Source: Neokomagataea tanensis
GTDB lineage: Bacteria > Pseudomonadota > Alphaproteobacteria > Acetobacterales > Acetobacteraceae
Length of the DNA stretch: 64,000 bases
Assembly: GCF_006542335.1 (NCBI RefSeq)
Contig: NZ_CP032485.1
Span: 2,401,001-2,465,000, forward strand
Reading direction: 5' to 3'
A model generated the notes under the pieces. The model saw only the letters and a program-made list of their open reading frames with translations. It made no database searches and was not told the DNA's origin. The position numbers and the translations under genes are program-made. The number at the start of each line of letters is the position of its first letter. Within the stretch, counting starts at the first letter, position 1. Of this stretch, positions 25,495-35,232 are shown piece after piece.

Positions 25495-27282
25495 TCAAAC
25501 CGCAAAAATTGGCTTACAAATACCTTCTAACCAAGCCTGTTCGTCCGTATTCAGGGCCGGCCCGACACGTTTTAAAACCTCTTGATGATAGGCGTTAAGC
25601 CATTCCAGTTCCTTGTCGTCCAGCAAAGACGCATCAATCAGTGCGGGGTCGATAGGGACGTAGGTCAGGACCTCAAAAGACGAAAATGCTCTTTTTGACT
25701 TTGCCGCTTTTTCAGCTTCGATCACCAGAAGGAGGTTCTCGATACGAATACCAAACGCCCCTTGCTCGTAATAGCCCGGTTCGTTGGAAACGATCATGCC
25801 GTTCACCAACCCCGTAGGACGGGGTGCTGGAGAGATATTTTGCGGCCCTTCATGTACCGACAAATAGTTGCCTATGCCGTGACCCGTACCGTGGTCATAA
25901 TCTAACCCGACATCCCACAAGGCTGCACGTGCCAGAGCGTCTAAGCGAAAGCCCGGTGTTCCCGTTGGGAAACGAACAAGGCTCAACGCAATGTTACCTT
26001 TCAGGACACGCGTAAAAGCGTCTTTTACATCAGCGGGGGCTGCCTCAGGTCCGATCCAGACAGTGCGGGTAATATCCGTTGTCCCGAACGGATACTGACC
26101 CCCGCTATCGATCAGATAGACGCTATTGGCCGGAAGAACACTGTCACGACCCACTTCCGCTTTATAATGCGGGAAAGCAGCATTCCCGCCCGATGCAGAA
26201 ATTGCATCAAAACTTTGCCCACGATATTCATCGTTCTGGGCGCGGAAATCATTTAAGCGCGCTACCAAATCCGTTTCACGCTGACCTGCCGCCGATTGCG
26301 TAAGCGAATATAAGAAACGCGTTACGGCGACTGCATCCAAAGCATGCGCTCTACGAGAGCCATTCTGCTCAGCAGAGTTTTTAATAGCTTTTGGCAAAGT
26401 GCAAGGGTCGGGGGCATGAACAATTTCCGCACCATGCGCCACGAGAATTGTCTCAAACCATACCGGGGTCGTTGTCGGGTCTACGCGCACAACGCTGCCA
26501 CCAAGTTCAGCCAAGCTTATAGCCAGATCCTGAGGTGAACGGACGGCCACATGCTCACCAAGTATCTGGAGCAAACCAGATTGCAAACGTGTACCATCGA
26601 CGAAAAGCTCAACACTGGCGTCGGCCTTAAGGACAGCATAACCCTGCGCCACGGGCGTAAGGGGAACGTCGTCCCCACGAATATTCAGCAACCATGCCAG
26701 AGACGTGCAATCTGCCAACACAACGGCATCTTGCCCATTTTTTTGAAGGGCTTGAGCGATTTTTAAACGTTTATCGGCTGAAGTTTCGCCTGCATCTGCG
26801 TCAGATTGAGGAAAAATCTCACTGCCTGGTGCCGCAGGTTGGTCGGCCCATGCGCGATCAATTGGGTTCGCCGTTAGAGGTACAAAAGTTACCCCAGGCG
26901 CTGCCCATGAATTCAACATAGCGCGGCTCACAAGCTTGGGGTCATAGCCCACACACAAACCTTGCGCATTCTTTTCCAGCCATTCGCAAGCTGGCTCTTC
27001 TACGCTGTGACAGCGCTCCCATATGTCATGCGGTGCCTGTTGTTCCATTTGGACGGTATACCGTCCATCCGAAAACAAACCTGCTTTCGCGGAGAGCACA
27101 ATTGCCAAACCAGCACTGCCTGTAAAGCCACTCAACCAAGCCAAGCGTTCGGCGTAAGGGGCAACATATTCACCAAGAAACTCATCACCGCGTGGCAATA
27201 TGAACCCGTCAACACTTGCATCATGACAAGCGCTTCTAACGGCAGCAATACGTTCAGACAAGGAGAGCGCAAACGTCATCAT
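25495..27282 (-). CDS. pepP: Xaa-Pro aminopeptidase (M24B family)
   Basis: This 595-residue long-form aminopeptidase P removes an N-terminal residue before proline. It has two creatinase-like N-terminal domains (about 1-160 and 165-320), then the pita-bread metallopeptidase. Metal ligands are seen in YLIDSGGQYPFGTTDITRTV, DHGTGHGIGNYLSVHEGP, SNEPGYYEQGAFGIRIENLL and the C-terminal region. The first domain holds FTGSAGLAIVL and DGRYTVQ. It is the last gene of the pcrA-prmA-GNAT-pepP run; the gap to the GNAT stop is nine bases. Confidence 0.92.
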   Translation of the reverse strand: MMTFALSLSERIAAVRSACHDASVDGFILPRGDEFLGEYVAPYAERLAWLSGFTGSAGLAIVLSAKAGLFSDGRYTVQMEQQAPHDIWERCHSVEEPACEWLEKNAQGLCVGYDPKLVSRAMLNSWAAPGVTFVPLTANPIDRAWADQPAAPGSEIFPQSDADAGETSADKRLKIAQALQKNGQDAVVLADCTSLAWLLNIRGDDVPLTPVAQGYAVLKADASVELFVDGTRLQSGLLQILGEHVAVRSPQDLAISLAELGGSVVRVDPTTTPVWFETILVAHGAEIVHAPDPCTLPKAIKNSAEQNGSRRAHALDAVAVTRFLYSLTQSAAGQRETDLVARLNDFRAQNDEYRGQSFDAISASGGNAAFPHYKAEVGRDSVLPANSVYLIDSGGQYPFGTTDITRTVWIGPEAAPADVKDAFTRVLKGNIALSLVRFPTGTPGFRLDALARAALWDVGLDYDHGTGHGIGNYLSVHEGPQNISPAPRPTGLVNGMIVSNEPGYYEQGAFGIRIENLLLVIEAEKAAKSKRAFSSFEVLTYVPIDPALIDASLLDDKELEWLNAYHQEVLKRVGPALNTDEQAWLEGICKPIFAV

Positions 27283-27291
27283 TTAAAACTT

Positions 27292-27819
27292 TCACAGGTC
27301 GTTTGTTGTAGTCAGACAGAGCGTCATAAAAAGCAGGTCAAGCCAGCGGCCCTGCTTGTACCCTACTTGAGGTAATACCCCTGAAGGCTGGAACCCAAAG
27401 CGCTTATGCAAAGCTTCAGACGCCACGTTACCAGCAGCAATACCGGCAACCATCACATGAATATTTTTCTGGCGTGCGCTTTCTATCAGGGCAGTCAAAA
27501 GTAACGCACCGACACCTTTGCCCTGATGGCTTGCCGCAACGTAAACCGAATGTTCAACGGTGCGGGCGTAGCCTTCATACGGGCGGAAGGGGCCGTATGA
27601 ACCAAACCCGATGGTTTGCCCCTCCGTGTCACACGCCACAATAACAGGATACCCTGCTTCTTGGCGTTGCTCCATCCAAACCCGGCGTTGATCTAACGTG
27701 AGAGGGGTGTTCATCCACAAAGTATCTGTATGCAAAATGGCATGGTTGGTGATTTCGAGAATAACCTCCAAATCACCTTCATGCGCGGCACGCAGCGTTA
27801 TGGTGGACTTTTCAACCAC
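27292..27819 (-). CDS. GNAT N-acetyltransferase (phosphinothricin/amino-acid type)
   Basis: The GTG at 27819 overlaps the prmA stop by eight bases and gives 175 residues; a TTG at 27831 is an alternative. It is a GNAT fold with the acetyl-CoA site in SHQGKGVGALLLTALIESAR, preceded by SVYVA, and a terminal FGFQPSGVLPQVGYKQGRWL. The latter is typical of PAT/MnaT-like acetyltransferases that act on amino acids or their sulfone and sulfoximine analogues. It is operonic with prmA and pepP. The substrate cannot be fixed. Confidence 0.88.
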   Translation of the reverse strand: MVEKSTITLRAAHEGDLEVILEITNHAILHTDTLWMNTPLTLDQRRVWMEQRQEAGYPVIVACDTEGQTIGFGSYGPFRPYEGYARTVEHSVYVAASHQGKGVGALLLTALIESARQKNIHVMVAGIAAGNVASEALHKRFGFQPSGVLPQVGYKQGRWLDLLFMTLCLTTTNDL

Positions 27820-28717
27820 GCTTGCGCACAACCAGCGTTGCCCATTCGCCTTCGCGCAGCATTGCCTCTAATACAAGACCCTGTGCGCGATGCGCGGCAA
27901 GAACCATTCTAGCTTGCGTCGCAAGGAGACCTGCCAGAATGGCGGTTCCGCCCGGAGCTAGACGCGCAGCGAGGGAAGGGGCCATACGGCACAGAGGTCG
28001 GGCCAAAATATTCGCAAAGACGAGATCATAAGAGCCCCGGCGCACCGCAGGCGTAAGCCAGCCATTCCCAAACCGACAATCGAGCAGGTGGCCCAATCCG
28101 TTAAGCTGTGCGTTCATCTTGGCTGTCCGGACAGACCAAGGTTCTATATCTACAGCTAAAACAGGCTTGTGCAGCAATTTGGCTGCGGCCATGGCCAAAA
28201 TCCCGGACCCGCAACCCATATCTAAAATACGCTGAGGCTTACGGTGCGCAATGCGTTCAAGAGCCCGCAAACAACCGCGCGTAGAACCGTGCTCCCCCGA
28301 ACCAAACGCAATTCCTGCGTCTAATGTTATCGTCAGACGTGAACGGTCAGGCGCACCGTGCAAATGCGTGCCGCGAATTGCAAAGCGCCGACCGACATCT
28401 TGTTGGGGGAAGGACTCATAGGTACGGGCTAACCAACCTTCAGCTTCGGTCGCTTCACGCAGCAAAGGAGCGTCTTCACCCGTGAGAACCCGCGCAACAG
28501 CGAGCGCATTCTGCAAGTCGTCTTCACGATGACCAATATCCTTGACCCCTTCAAGGCGCCAGTATTTTTGTTCATCATCGGCTTCAAACATGCCCACAGT
28601 TTCACAAGCACACGCAAGTGCTTGCTCAAAGAGCGGAACGTGCTCTTCGAGTACCGTAATGGAGATTGTTTCCAATTGCGTCGCATGGCGGCGACCAACG
28701 CTCCGAGGAGCCATCAT
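27812..28717 (-). CDS. prmA: Ribosomal protein L11 methyltransferase
   Basis: The ATG at 28717 overlaps the helicase stop (ATGA); this gives 301 residues. PrmA trimethylates L11. The N-terminal substrate domain (about 1-95) is followed by the class I methyltransferase core with AFGSGEHGSTRGCLRAL, RILDMGCGSGILAMAAAKLL (SAM site), LAVDIEPWSVRTAKMNAQLN and VFANILARPL. Complete. It follows pcrA and precedes the GNAT gene in one operon. Confidence 0.93.
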   Translation of the reverse strand: MMAPRSVGRRHATQLETISITVLEEHVPLFEQALACACETVGMFEADDEQKYWRLEGVKDIGHREDDLQNALAVARVLTGEDAPLLREATEAEGWLARTYESFPQQDVGRRFAIRGTHLHGAPDRSRLTITLDAGIAFGSGEHGSTRGCLRALERIAHRKPQRILDMGCGSGILAMAAAKLLHKPVLAVDIEPWSVRTAKMNAQLNGLGHLLDCRFGNGWLTPAVRRGSYDLVFANILARPLCRMAPSLAARLAPGGTAILAGLLATQARMVLAAHRAQGLVLEAMLREGEWATLVVRKRG

Positions 28718-30954
28718 GAACAAATCTCCACAAAATTGGCCATCACCCGCCGTACTCCACCATTCTCAAAATTAATTTCCAACCGCTCGCCATCTACAGC
28801 CAGCACGACACCTTCGCCAAATTTCGCATGGAACACAGATGTCCCCGGCGGCATTCGCGCAGCGGCCAACGCACCCTGCGATGGACGCACTGGCCGCGCC
28901 GCAGCAGGACGCTGCGCAACAACAGGGCCCGAGGCAAAGACTGAATCTCTCTGCTGCGAAAACCCACCACGCCCCGCGCCGTACCCATGCTCCGCTCTAT
29001 AGCCGGAATGCTGTACATAACGGGAAGGTATTTCGTCAATGAAACGACTTGGAATAGACGACTGCCAATTCGCAAAAATACGCCGCCGCGCTGCGTGCAA
29101 CACCAAAGCACGCAAACGGGCTCTTGTTAGTGCGACATAAGCTAGGCGCCGTTCTTCCTCTAACGCGTTATTGCCGCCTTCATCCAGAGCGCGCTGCGAG
29201 GGGAACACACCTTCCTCCCAACCGGGCAAAAATACCGTGTCAAATTCAAGGCCTTTTGCACCGTGAATAGTCATTAGGCTCACCCGCTCGGTTTCGGACG
29301 CTTCATTTTCGACATCCATAACCAGCGCAACGTGCTCTAAAAACGCCTCTAACGTTGCAAAATCTCCCATTGCACGTAGCAATTCGCGGATATTCTCTAA
29401 TCGGCCCGGCGCTTCAACAGACCGGTCGTCGCGCCACATCTGGAGATAGCCCGTGTCTTCCAAAAGCTTTTCTACGGCAACGATATGACCCTCTACAGGT
29501 AAACGCTCTTTCGCCTCTGCAAAAGCGTCCATCAGTGCTTGCAAAGCCAAGCCTGATTTCCCCTTTAAATCTTTAGTTTCCAAGCGCTCCTTAACAGCTT
29601 TTTGCAGTGACCCAGCTCCGGCCATGGCATGCAAACGAAGCTTTTGTAGCGCTACTGAGCCAACGCCTCTTTTCGGTGTATTTACAATCCGCTCAAAAGC
29701 AAGATCGTCCGAGACTTGAGTCAACGCGCGCATGTAAGCCAGACAATCTCTGATTTCAGCACGCTCATAGAAGCGCAGACCGCCGACAATCCGGTAAGGG
29801 ATCCCGGTAGCAAGCAAACGTTCTTCAAACGGTCGCGTCTGGAACCCAGCGCGCATCAAAATAGCCATTTCGGCCAGTGAGTGCCCTTCGCGACGTAGAC
29901 GCTCAACTGTCTTCGCAACAACCGACGCCTCTTCCTCGGAATCCGAGGCGCCAATAATGCGTACTTTTTCACCGGATGCGTCTTCTTTTCCTGGCCTGAG
30001 CGTTTTACCTAAACGGCCATCGTTATGAGCAATCAGTCCGGACGCTGCTGCCAAAATTTGCTCTGTAGAGCGATAATTCCGCTCCAGCCGCACGATCTCA
30101 GCTCCCGGGAAATCTCTCTCAAAACGTAAAATATTTTCAACCTCAGCACCGCGCCATGAATAGATCGACTGATCGTCATCCCCAACGCAAGCAATATTGG
30201 AAACACCATCAGCTCGTTTGGCAAGGAGCCTGAGCCACATGTACTGGATCGTGTTGGTATCTTGGTACTCATCCACTAAAATATAGCGGAACATGCGGTG
30301 ATACTGCTCAAGCACACTCGGCTGGCTGCGCAGGATTTCTACCATGTGCAGCATCAAATCTCCGAAATCGCAGGCATTGAGCGCGATGAGCCGGTCCTGA
30401 TATGCCTTGTAAATAGAAACTGCGTGCCCGTTGGCGAAGTCCGTATTCTCAGCAACACCGACGCGATCAGGGGTTAATCCTCTGTCTTTCCAGCGCTGGA
30501 TAATACCCATCAATTGGTTTGCGGGCCAACGCTTCGTGTCAAGCCGAAACGGCTCCATAACCTGCTTGAGAAGACGGATCTGATCATCCGTATCGATAAT
30601 ATTAAAGCCCGTTTGCAGGCCAACATACTCAGCATGACGGCGTAACATTCGTGCGCAAATCGCATGGAATGTTCCTAACCAAAGGCCTTCGACAGGCTCC
30701 CCCATCAAGACCTCAACACGCTCGCGCATTTCCTTGGCGGCCTTGTTGGTGAAGGTCACAGCGAGAATTTGGCGCGGATATGCCCGCCCGGTCAGCAGAA
30801 TATGGGCGAAACGTGTCGTTAGAACGCGCGTCTTGCCTGTTCCCGCACCGGCGAGAATCAAGAGCGGCCCTTCGGTCGTTTCAATAGCTTTGCGCTGCTC
30901 TGGGTTGAGGCGCGTCAGATAATCAGGGAGGGGGGAAGAAAGATCTTGCGGCAC
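28714..30954 (-). CDS. UvrD/PcrA-type DNA helicase
   Basis: The proposed GTG at 30954 gives 746 residues; a longer frame to 31038 exists but lacks family support. It is a superfamily 1A 3'-5' helicase for repair. Motif I is LAGAGTGKTRVLTTR, motif Ia AVTFTNKAAKEMR, motif II LVDEYQDTN, motif III GDDDQSIYSWRGA, motif V MTIHGAKGLEFDTVFL and motif VI EEERRLAYVALTRAR. The C-terminus carries VFHAKFGEGVV, the Tudor-like domain of PcrA/UvrD. It is divergent from radC paralogue 1 with only 27 bases between the proposed starts. Confidence 0.9.
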   Translation of the reverse strand: MPQDLSSPLPDYLTRLNPEQRKAIETTEGPLLILAGAGTGKTRVLTTRFAHILLTGRAYPRQILAVTFTNKAAKEMRERVEVLMGEPVEGLWLGTFHAICARMLRRHAEYVGLQTGFNIIDTDDQIRLLKQVMEPFRLDTKRWPANQLMGIIQRWKDRGLTPDRVGVAENTDFANGHAVSIYKAYQDRLIALNACDFGDLMLHMVEILRSQPSVLEQYHRMFRYILVDEYQDTNTIQYMWLRLLAKRADGVSNIACVGDDDQSIYSWRGAEVENILRFERDFPGAEIVRLERNYRSTEQILAAASGLIAHNDGRLGKTLRPGKEDASGEKVRIIGASDSEEEASVVAKTVERLRREGHSLAEMAILMRAGFQTRPFEERLLATGIPYRIVGGLRFYERAEIRDCLAYMRALTQVSDDLAFERIVNTPKRGVGSVALQKLRLHAMAGAGSLQKAVKERLETKDLKGKSGLALQALMDAFAEAKERLPVEGHIVAVEKLLEDTGYLQMWRDDRSVEAPGRLENIRELLRAMGDFATLEAFLEHVALVMDVENEASETERVSLMTIHGAKGLEFDTVFLPGWEEGVFPSQRALDEGGNNALEEERRLAYVALTRARLRALVLHAARRRIFANWQSSIPSRFIDEIPSRYVQHSGYRAEHGYGAGRGGFSQQRDSVFASGPVVAQRPAAARPVRPSQGALAAARMPPGTSVFHAKFGEGVVLAVDGERLEINFENGGVRRVMANFVEICS

Positions 30955-30981
30955 AGAGGCAATATAGAGTGTGATGCTGGC

Positions 30982-31674
30982 ATGGCCAACACTTATCCGA
31001 CACCCCCTCTTACAAAGGGCACCGGGCCGCAAGGGCACCGAGCACGCATGAGGGCGCGCGTCATGAGCGCCGGTGCAGAAACATTGGCCGATTATGAATT
31101 ACTTGAGATGCTGCTTTTTCTTGGTATAGCTCGGCGCGACACTAAGCCCCTTGCCAAAGGCTTGCTCTCCGAGTTCGGTAGTTTAATCAATGTCTTCCGC
31201 GCTCCGACTGTTGCCCTGCGTCAATTTGGCCTCAATGACGCAACAATCCGTGCCTTGCGTATGCCCGCGATTGGTGCCGAGCGCCTTGCCGCAGCTGAGC
31301 ATAAAAAACATGTTACGCTCGGTGATTGGTCGCAGCTAACAACGTACCTTGAAAAGGGGCTTGAAGGGGCAAAACCGCAACAATGTCGTATATTATTTCT
31401 GGACAACCGAAATCGACTTCTGGCTGACGAAGCATCGCCGGACGAAAATAACCCAGACGCCCAACGCCGTGGCATTCTTCGAAGGGCACTTACGCTGAAT
31501 GCCACAGCCTTGATCGGCCTTTTCGTCTACCCCACCGGAAAAGAAGATAATCTCAGCACAATAGCCCGCGCACTTACAAGCACAGCCCATAGTCTTGCCA
31601 TCGCAGTGCACGACTTCCTAATAATTCAACCGGGCTCTACACCGCGCAGCATGCGCCAAGAGGGACGGCTGTAA
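30982..31674 (+). CDS. RadC-like protein with degenerate JAB/MPN site (paralogue 1)
   Basis: The ATG at 30982 gives 230 residues. It has the same layout as its downstream neighbour: an N-terminal helix-hairpin-like region (about 15-105, with LLEMLLFLGIARRDTKPLAK) and a RadC/MPN fold (about 110-225). In the fold, the metal-binding signature (HNHPSGDPTPSEAD in paralogue 2) has become VYPTGKEDNLSTIA, so all histidine ligands and the Ser are lost. RILFLDNRNRLLADE still aligns with the glutamate segment. It cannot be a JAMM metalloprotease. The next gene starts ten bases after its stop. A structural partner role for the active copy is inference. Confidence 0.8.
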   Translation: MANTYPTPPLTKGTGPQGHRARMRARVMSAGAETLADYELLEMLLFLGIARRDTKPLAKGLLSEFGSLINVFRAPTVALRQFGLNDATIRALRMPAIGAERLAAAEHKKHVTLGDWSQLTTYLEKGLEGAKPQQCRILFLDNRNRLLADEASPDENNPDAQRRGILRRALTLNATALIGLFVYPTGKEDNLSTIARALTSTAHSLAIAVHDFLIIQPGSTPRSMRQEGRL

Positions 31675-31683
31675 CAAAACCTC

Positions 31684-32376
31684 ATGACCCTTCTCACCAA
31701 GGCTTTGCCTACAGAGGCGCTAAGCGCAGTAACGGACATTGACCTAGCCCTGACAACCGGTAGGGGCCGACATCTTTCAGACGAGGTATTGATCGCGGCT
31801 TTTATCGGCGCGATAACGGGGCGGCCCAATGATGATTTGTGCCACGCGCTCACAGTACGCTTCGCATCTCTAGCCAATGTTCTTTCGGCCAATGCGCGCG
31901 AACTTGAAAGTATGCATGATATTGGCACACATGTAGTGCCCATGCTTAAATTATTAAAAGAAGCATCAATTCGATATAATAAAGAACGAATACCTGATGA
32001 AGATATTCTCGATAACGAAGAAAAATTAATAGATTATTTAAGCGCACGTCTATCCCGCGAAAATATTGAGCAATTCCGTGTTTTATTTTTGAATGAAAAG
32101 AAAATCCTCATAAAGGATGAGGCTCAAGCTAGGGGCACTGTAAACCATACGCCCGTCTACCCCAGAGAAGTTGCACGTCGTGCGATGGAACTGGACGCCG
32201 CCGGCGTAATCCTTGTCCACAACCATCCCAGCGGCGACCCTACGCCTTCTGAAGCAGATTTAACCATGACAAGGCACGTCAAGACAGCCCTAGATGCCGT
32301 CGGGACCCAGCTGATCGACCATTTGATTATTGGAAATGGCGTACATGTCAGTTTTAGAAAACAGAAGCTTTTCTAG
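31684..32376 (+). CDS. radC: RadC-family JAB-domain protein (paralogue 2)
   Basis: This 230-residue protein carries a complete JAMM site: the Glu in FLNEKKILIKDEAQ, then GVILVHNHPSGDPTPSEAD (His-x-His, Ser and Asp), and LIDHLIIGNGVHVSFR near the end. The N-terminal 100 residues form the UPF0758 helical domain. RadC proteins are widespread, but their biochemical role is not settled. It directly follows a paralogue that has lost these ligands, so the pair resembles active/inactive MPN partners. Confidence 0.85.
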   Translation: MTLLTKALPTEALSAVTDIDLALTTGRGRHLSDEVLIAAFIGAITGRPNDDLCHALTVRFASLANVLSANARELESMHDIGTHVVPMLKLLKEASIRYNKERIPDEDILDNEEKLIDYLSARLSRENIEQFRVLFLNEKKILIKDEAQARGTVNHTPVYPREVARRAMELDAAGVILVHNHPSGDPTPSEADLTMTRHVKTALDAVGTQLIDHLIIGNGVHVSFRKQKLF

Positions 32377-32409
32377 AAAAACAGCCAACCCTCGCTAGAA
32401 GGTTGGCTG
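32376..32409 (-). terminator. Intrinsic terminator of purEK
   Basis: On the minus strand CAGCCAACC and GGTTGGCTG form a 9-bp stem with a 10-base loop, followed by TTTTT. It lies 12 bases past the purK stop and between convergent genes. Confidence 0.8.
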
Positions 32410-32420
32410 CCAGAATACCT

Positions 32421-33542
32421 CTACTTCGGAAGAATGCTGCTCAACGCCAATTCACCTGGAAGCGCACCCTTCGGAAAAATCGTATTCACGTGCCCCATTT
32501 TACGGCCAACCCGGGCATCATTTTTCCCGTATAAGTGCAGCGCTGCACCCTCAGCCGCCAAAATTGACGGAACACGAGCCATATCGTCCGGACCAATCAA
32601 ATTGTGCATGATTGCATCTGAATGGCGCGTCGCAGGTGGTAACGGCAGACCCGTCACCGCCCGAATATGCATCTCAAACTGGTCCACCAAGCACGCATTC
32701 ATAGTCCAATGCCCGGAGTTGTGCGGGCGAGGGGCAATTTCGTTTACAAGCAATGTTCCATCAAATGCATGAAACATCTCTACGCCCATCAGCCCAACAA
32801 GAGCCAACTCCTCCGCTATTTTCGTAGCCATATTTTGAGCTTCGTAAGCCAAGGCAGGCTCAATAGGAGCGGGTGCTAGGGTAATATCTAATATTCCATC
32901 ACGGTGGCGGTTTTCCACCGTATCGAAACACCTTACCTGACCATCCAAGCCCCGTGCGACCATCACACTAAGCTCGCGCGCAAAATCGATCTTTTTTTCC
33001 GCGACGAGTGGGTAGGGTAGGTCGGCCAATTCCGACAATTCTTCAGCATTAGCAACCCGGAACTGACCCTTGCCGTCGTAACCGAAACGGGTCGTCTTCA
33101 AAATTACCGGGAAACCGAAATCCGGCAGTTTCTCTAGGTCTTCTGGCCCGTTAATCACCAACCAAGGAGCCAGAGCCACGCCTGCTTTTGCTAGGCGCGT
33201 CTTTTCCAATATTCTATCTTGGCTCACTTGCAAGATTGCCCCGCTAGGCCTTACGGGGCGATAGTGCTCTAATAAAGCCAAACCCTCTGCGCTGACATTT
33301 TCAAACTCAAACGTCACAACGTCGCATTTTTCTGCGAACGCTTTCAGGGTGTCCGGATCATCGTAGGAGCCTATAGTAGCGGAAGCTGCAACCTCAATAG
33401 CAGGGCTTGTCGCCGCGGTATTGAGAATATGCACACGGTAGCCCAATCGAGCGGCAGCCATAGCAGACATACGCCCAAGTTGACCGCCACCGACGATGCC
33501 AATTGTCCGACCGGGCGGAAACACTTCAGCCGAGGCGCTCAT
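32421..33542 (-). CDS. purK: N5-carboxyaminoimidazole ribonucleotide synthase
   Basis: The ATG at 33542 ([20 protein letters not shown]) overlaps the purE stop by four bases. It gives 373 residues; the frame open to 33800 is read-through across purE. PurK is an ATP-grasp enzyme that makes N5-CAIR from AIR, bicarbonate and ATP in purine synthesis. Seen are [12 protein letters not shown], the ATP-grasp segment [14 protein letters not shown], and [16 protein letters not shown]. Complete. PurE then converts the product. Confidence 0.95.
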   Translation of the reverse strand: MSASAEVFPPGRTIGIVGGGQLGRMSAMAAARLGYRVHILNTAATSPAIEVAASATIGSYDDPDTLKAFAEKCDVVTFEFENVSAEGLALLEHYRPVRPSGAILQVSQDRILEKTRLAKAGVALAPWLVINGPEDLEKLPDFGFPVILKTTRFGYDGKGQFRVANAEELSELADLPYPLVAEKKIDFARELSVMVARGLDGQVRCFDTVENRHRDGILDITLAPAPIEPALAYEAQNMATKIAEELALVGLMGVEMFHAFDGTLLVNEIAPRPHNSGHWTMNACLVDQFEMHIRAVTGLPLPPATRHSDAIMHNLIGPDDMARVPSILAAEGAALHLYGKNDARVGRKMGHVNTIFPKGALPGELALSSILPK

Positions 33543-34063
33543 TCTACCGGAACATCCCCAACAGCAGCCGTCTGGGTGGAGCGCCACGCATCCAATCGCG
33601 CGGCTAATTCTGGATCTGCCAACGATAGGATTGATGCCGCCAGAAGTCCGGCATTCTTTGCGCCAGCTTTGCCAATGGCCAGTGTACCAACTGGTACGCC
33701 GCCTGGCATTTGAACGATAGACAGCAGACTGTCCTGACCACGCAAAGCATGGCTTTCGACCGGCACGCCAAGGACCGGCAAACTGGTCCAAGCGGCGCAC
33801 ATACCGGGCAAGTGAGCCGCACCACCAGCTCCGGCAATAACAACGTGTAAGCCGCGGTCGCGTGCTGTGCGTGCATATTCCGCTAACCGGTCAGGCGTTC
33901 TATGCGCCGAGACAATGCGGCGCTCATGTGCAATGCCCAACATATCCAAGACATCGCATGCATGTTTCATGGTTTCCCAGTCAGACTGGCTTCCCATAAT
34001 CACACCAACACGCACAGGAGTGTCAGCAACAAAGATTTCGGTCTTGTTTAGAGTCTGGCTCAT
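33539..34063 (-). CDS. purE: N5-CAIR mutase
   Basis: This 174-residue class I PurE moves the carboxylate from N5 to C4 of the imidazole. It shows [31 protein letters not shown] with the catalytic His region, [13 protein letters not shown] and [17 protein letters not shown]. Its stop overlaps the purK start, so the two are translationally coupled. Confidence 0.95.
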   Translation of the reverse strand: MSQTLNKTEIFVADTPVRVGVIMGSQSDWETMKHACDVLDMLGIAHERRIVSAHRTPDRLAEYARTARDRGLHVVIAGAGGAAHLPGMCAAWTSLPVLGVPVESHALRGQDSLLSIVQMPGGVPVGTLAIGKAGAKNAGLLAASILSLADPELAARLDAWRSTQTAAVGDVPVE

Positions 34064-34116
34064 GCTCAGGCGTAAACTTTTCTAATGAACGGCAGAGAAG
34101 GACGAAAACCTAGTTC

Positions 34117-34317
34117 TCAGGCAATATCGTCTGGAATAAGGCGGGTCTCAATCCACGAAATCTCATCTTTAAGCTGCAATTTACGCTTTTTAAGGCGGTG
34201 AATTTGCAGCTGATTAAGAGGGTGACTGATTAGCCGTTCAATAACCGTGTTCAAATCGCGATGCTCGCTCCGAAGTTCATGCAAGCGACGCAACATCAAA
34301 CTATCATCTGTGATCAC
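34117..34317 (-). CDS. DUF465 (YdcH-like) small protein
   Basis: A 66-residue helical protein with the DUF465 pattern: LHELRSEHRDLNTVIERLIS and LNQLQIHRLKKRKLQLKDEI. Family members are short, basic, coiled-coil-like proteins of unknown function, common in alphaproteobacteria. It is separate from purE by about 50 bases on the same strand, and it precedes purE and purK. Confidence 0.8.
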   Translation of the reverse strand: MITDDSLMLRRLHELRSEHRDLNTVIERLISHPLNQLQIHRLKKRKLQLKDEISWIETRLIPDDIA

Positions 34318-34421
34318 GGTATGCCCTCCTAACGCTTCATCAAATCATGAACGACGAGACACAAACTCTATCCAGAACAGAAAAACGGAGCCATGCCTAA
34401 GCTTGGCCCCGCTCGATAAAT

Positions 34422-35003
34422 TTACTCTTCGTCGTTACGTACTGAAAACGCATCAACGACAGGCAGTGCCTGTCCTTCACGGGCCAAGCGATCATTTGCG
34501 GCAGCAACAGCTGCATTTAAGTCAGTCTGAGTGCATAGCCCCAGAATAACGGGGTCACGTGGCTTGATATTTGGGCTATTCCAGTGCTGACGGTCGCGCA
34601 CCTTGATAATGGTATCTTTGGTAGTACCGAGCAATTTGACGATCTGCGTTTCAGCAAGCTGCGGGAACTGGCGCAGTACAAACGCAATCGCGTCGGGACG
34701 GTCATTGCGCTTGGCAACTGGCGTGTAGCGCGCGCCCTTGGCACGGCGTTTAACGGGGCTTGCAGCGGAAGAGATTTTTAAACGCGCGTCAGGGTTTGAT
34801 TCGCAACGCTTGATCTCAAGTGCCGTTAACTGGTGATTTTTGACCGGGTCGTAACCGTTAATGCCAGCAGCAACTTCGCCGTCCGCGATCGCCTGCACCT
34901 CAAGAGGGTGCATTCCGCAAAATTCAGCGATCTGTATAAAAGTCAGGCCTGTTTTTTCGATCAGCCATACAGCTGTAGCTTTAGGCATCAGTGGCAGGGT
35001 CAT
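34422..35003 (-). CDS. trcR: TrcR-type (DUF1013) cell-cycle regulator
   Basis: The ATG at 35003 (MTLPLMPKATAVWLIEKTG) gives 193 residues, the family size. DUF1013 proteins include TrcR, which associates with RNA polymerase and influences ctrA transcription in Rhodobacterales and Caulobacterales. Visible are TGLTFIQIAEFCGMHPLEVQ, a helix-turn-helix-like start, VAAGINGYDPVKNHQLTALE and a second segment IVKLLGTTKDTIIKVRDRQH. It is a single gene, ordinary for the class. Confidence 0.85.
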   Translation of the reverse strand: MTLPLMPKATAVWLIEKTGLTFIQIAEFCGMHPLEVQAIADGEVAAGINGYDPVKNHQLTALEIKRCESNPDARLKISSAASPVKRRAKGARYTPVAKRNDRPDAIAFVLRQFPQLAETQIVKLLGTTKDTIIKVRDRQHWNSPNIKPRDPVILGLCTQTDLNAAVAAANDRLAREGQALPVVDAFSVRNDEE

Positions 35004-35232
35004 GTCGTGCGTTCCTTCAGGGGGCGCTAGAGTGCCAGCAAACGCAGGCACCTAGCGGAAGACCCGGAGGGCAGACCCGCTCGGGAACATAATCGCGGCA
35101 CCTGCAGGATGCACAGCGATAGTGTTTTCCCTATGGGCCAGTAGCCCTATGCAGGTCAAGCGTTAACGCACAACTTACCCCTGAAATACGCCAATTCTTG
35201 TAGTATCTAGGCAAAATGGGGTGGACGCGCAC

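Noticed and set aside
32421..33800. Long form of PurK (459 residues)
   Set aside because: The first 86 residues are read-through of purE in another frame; the ATGA overlap at 33542 fixes the real start.
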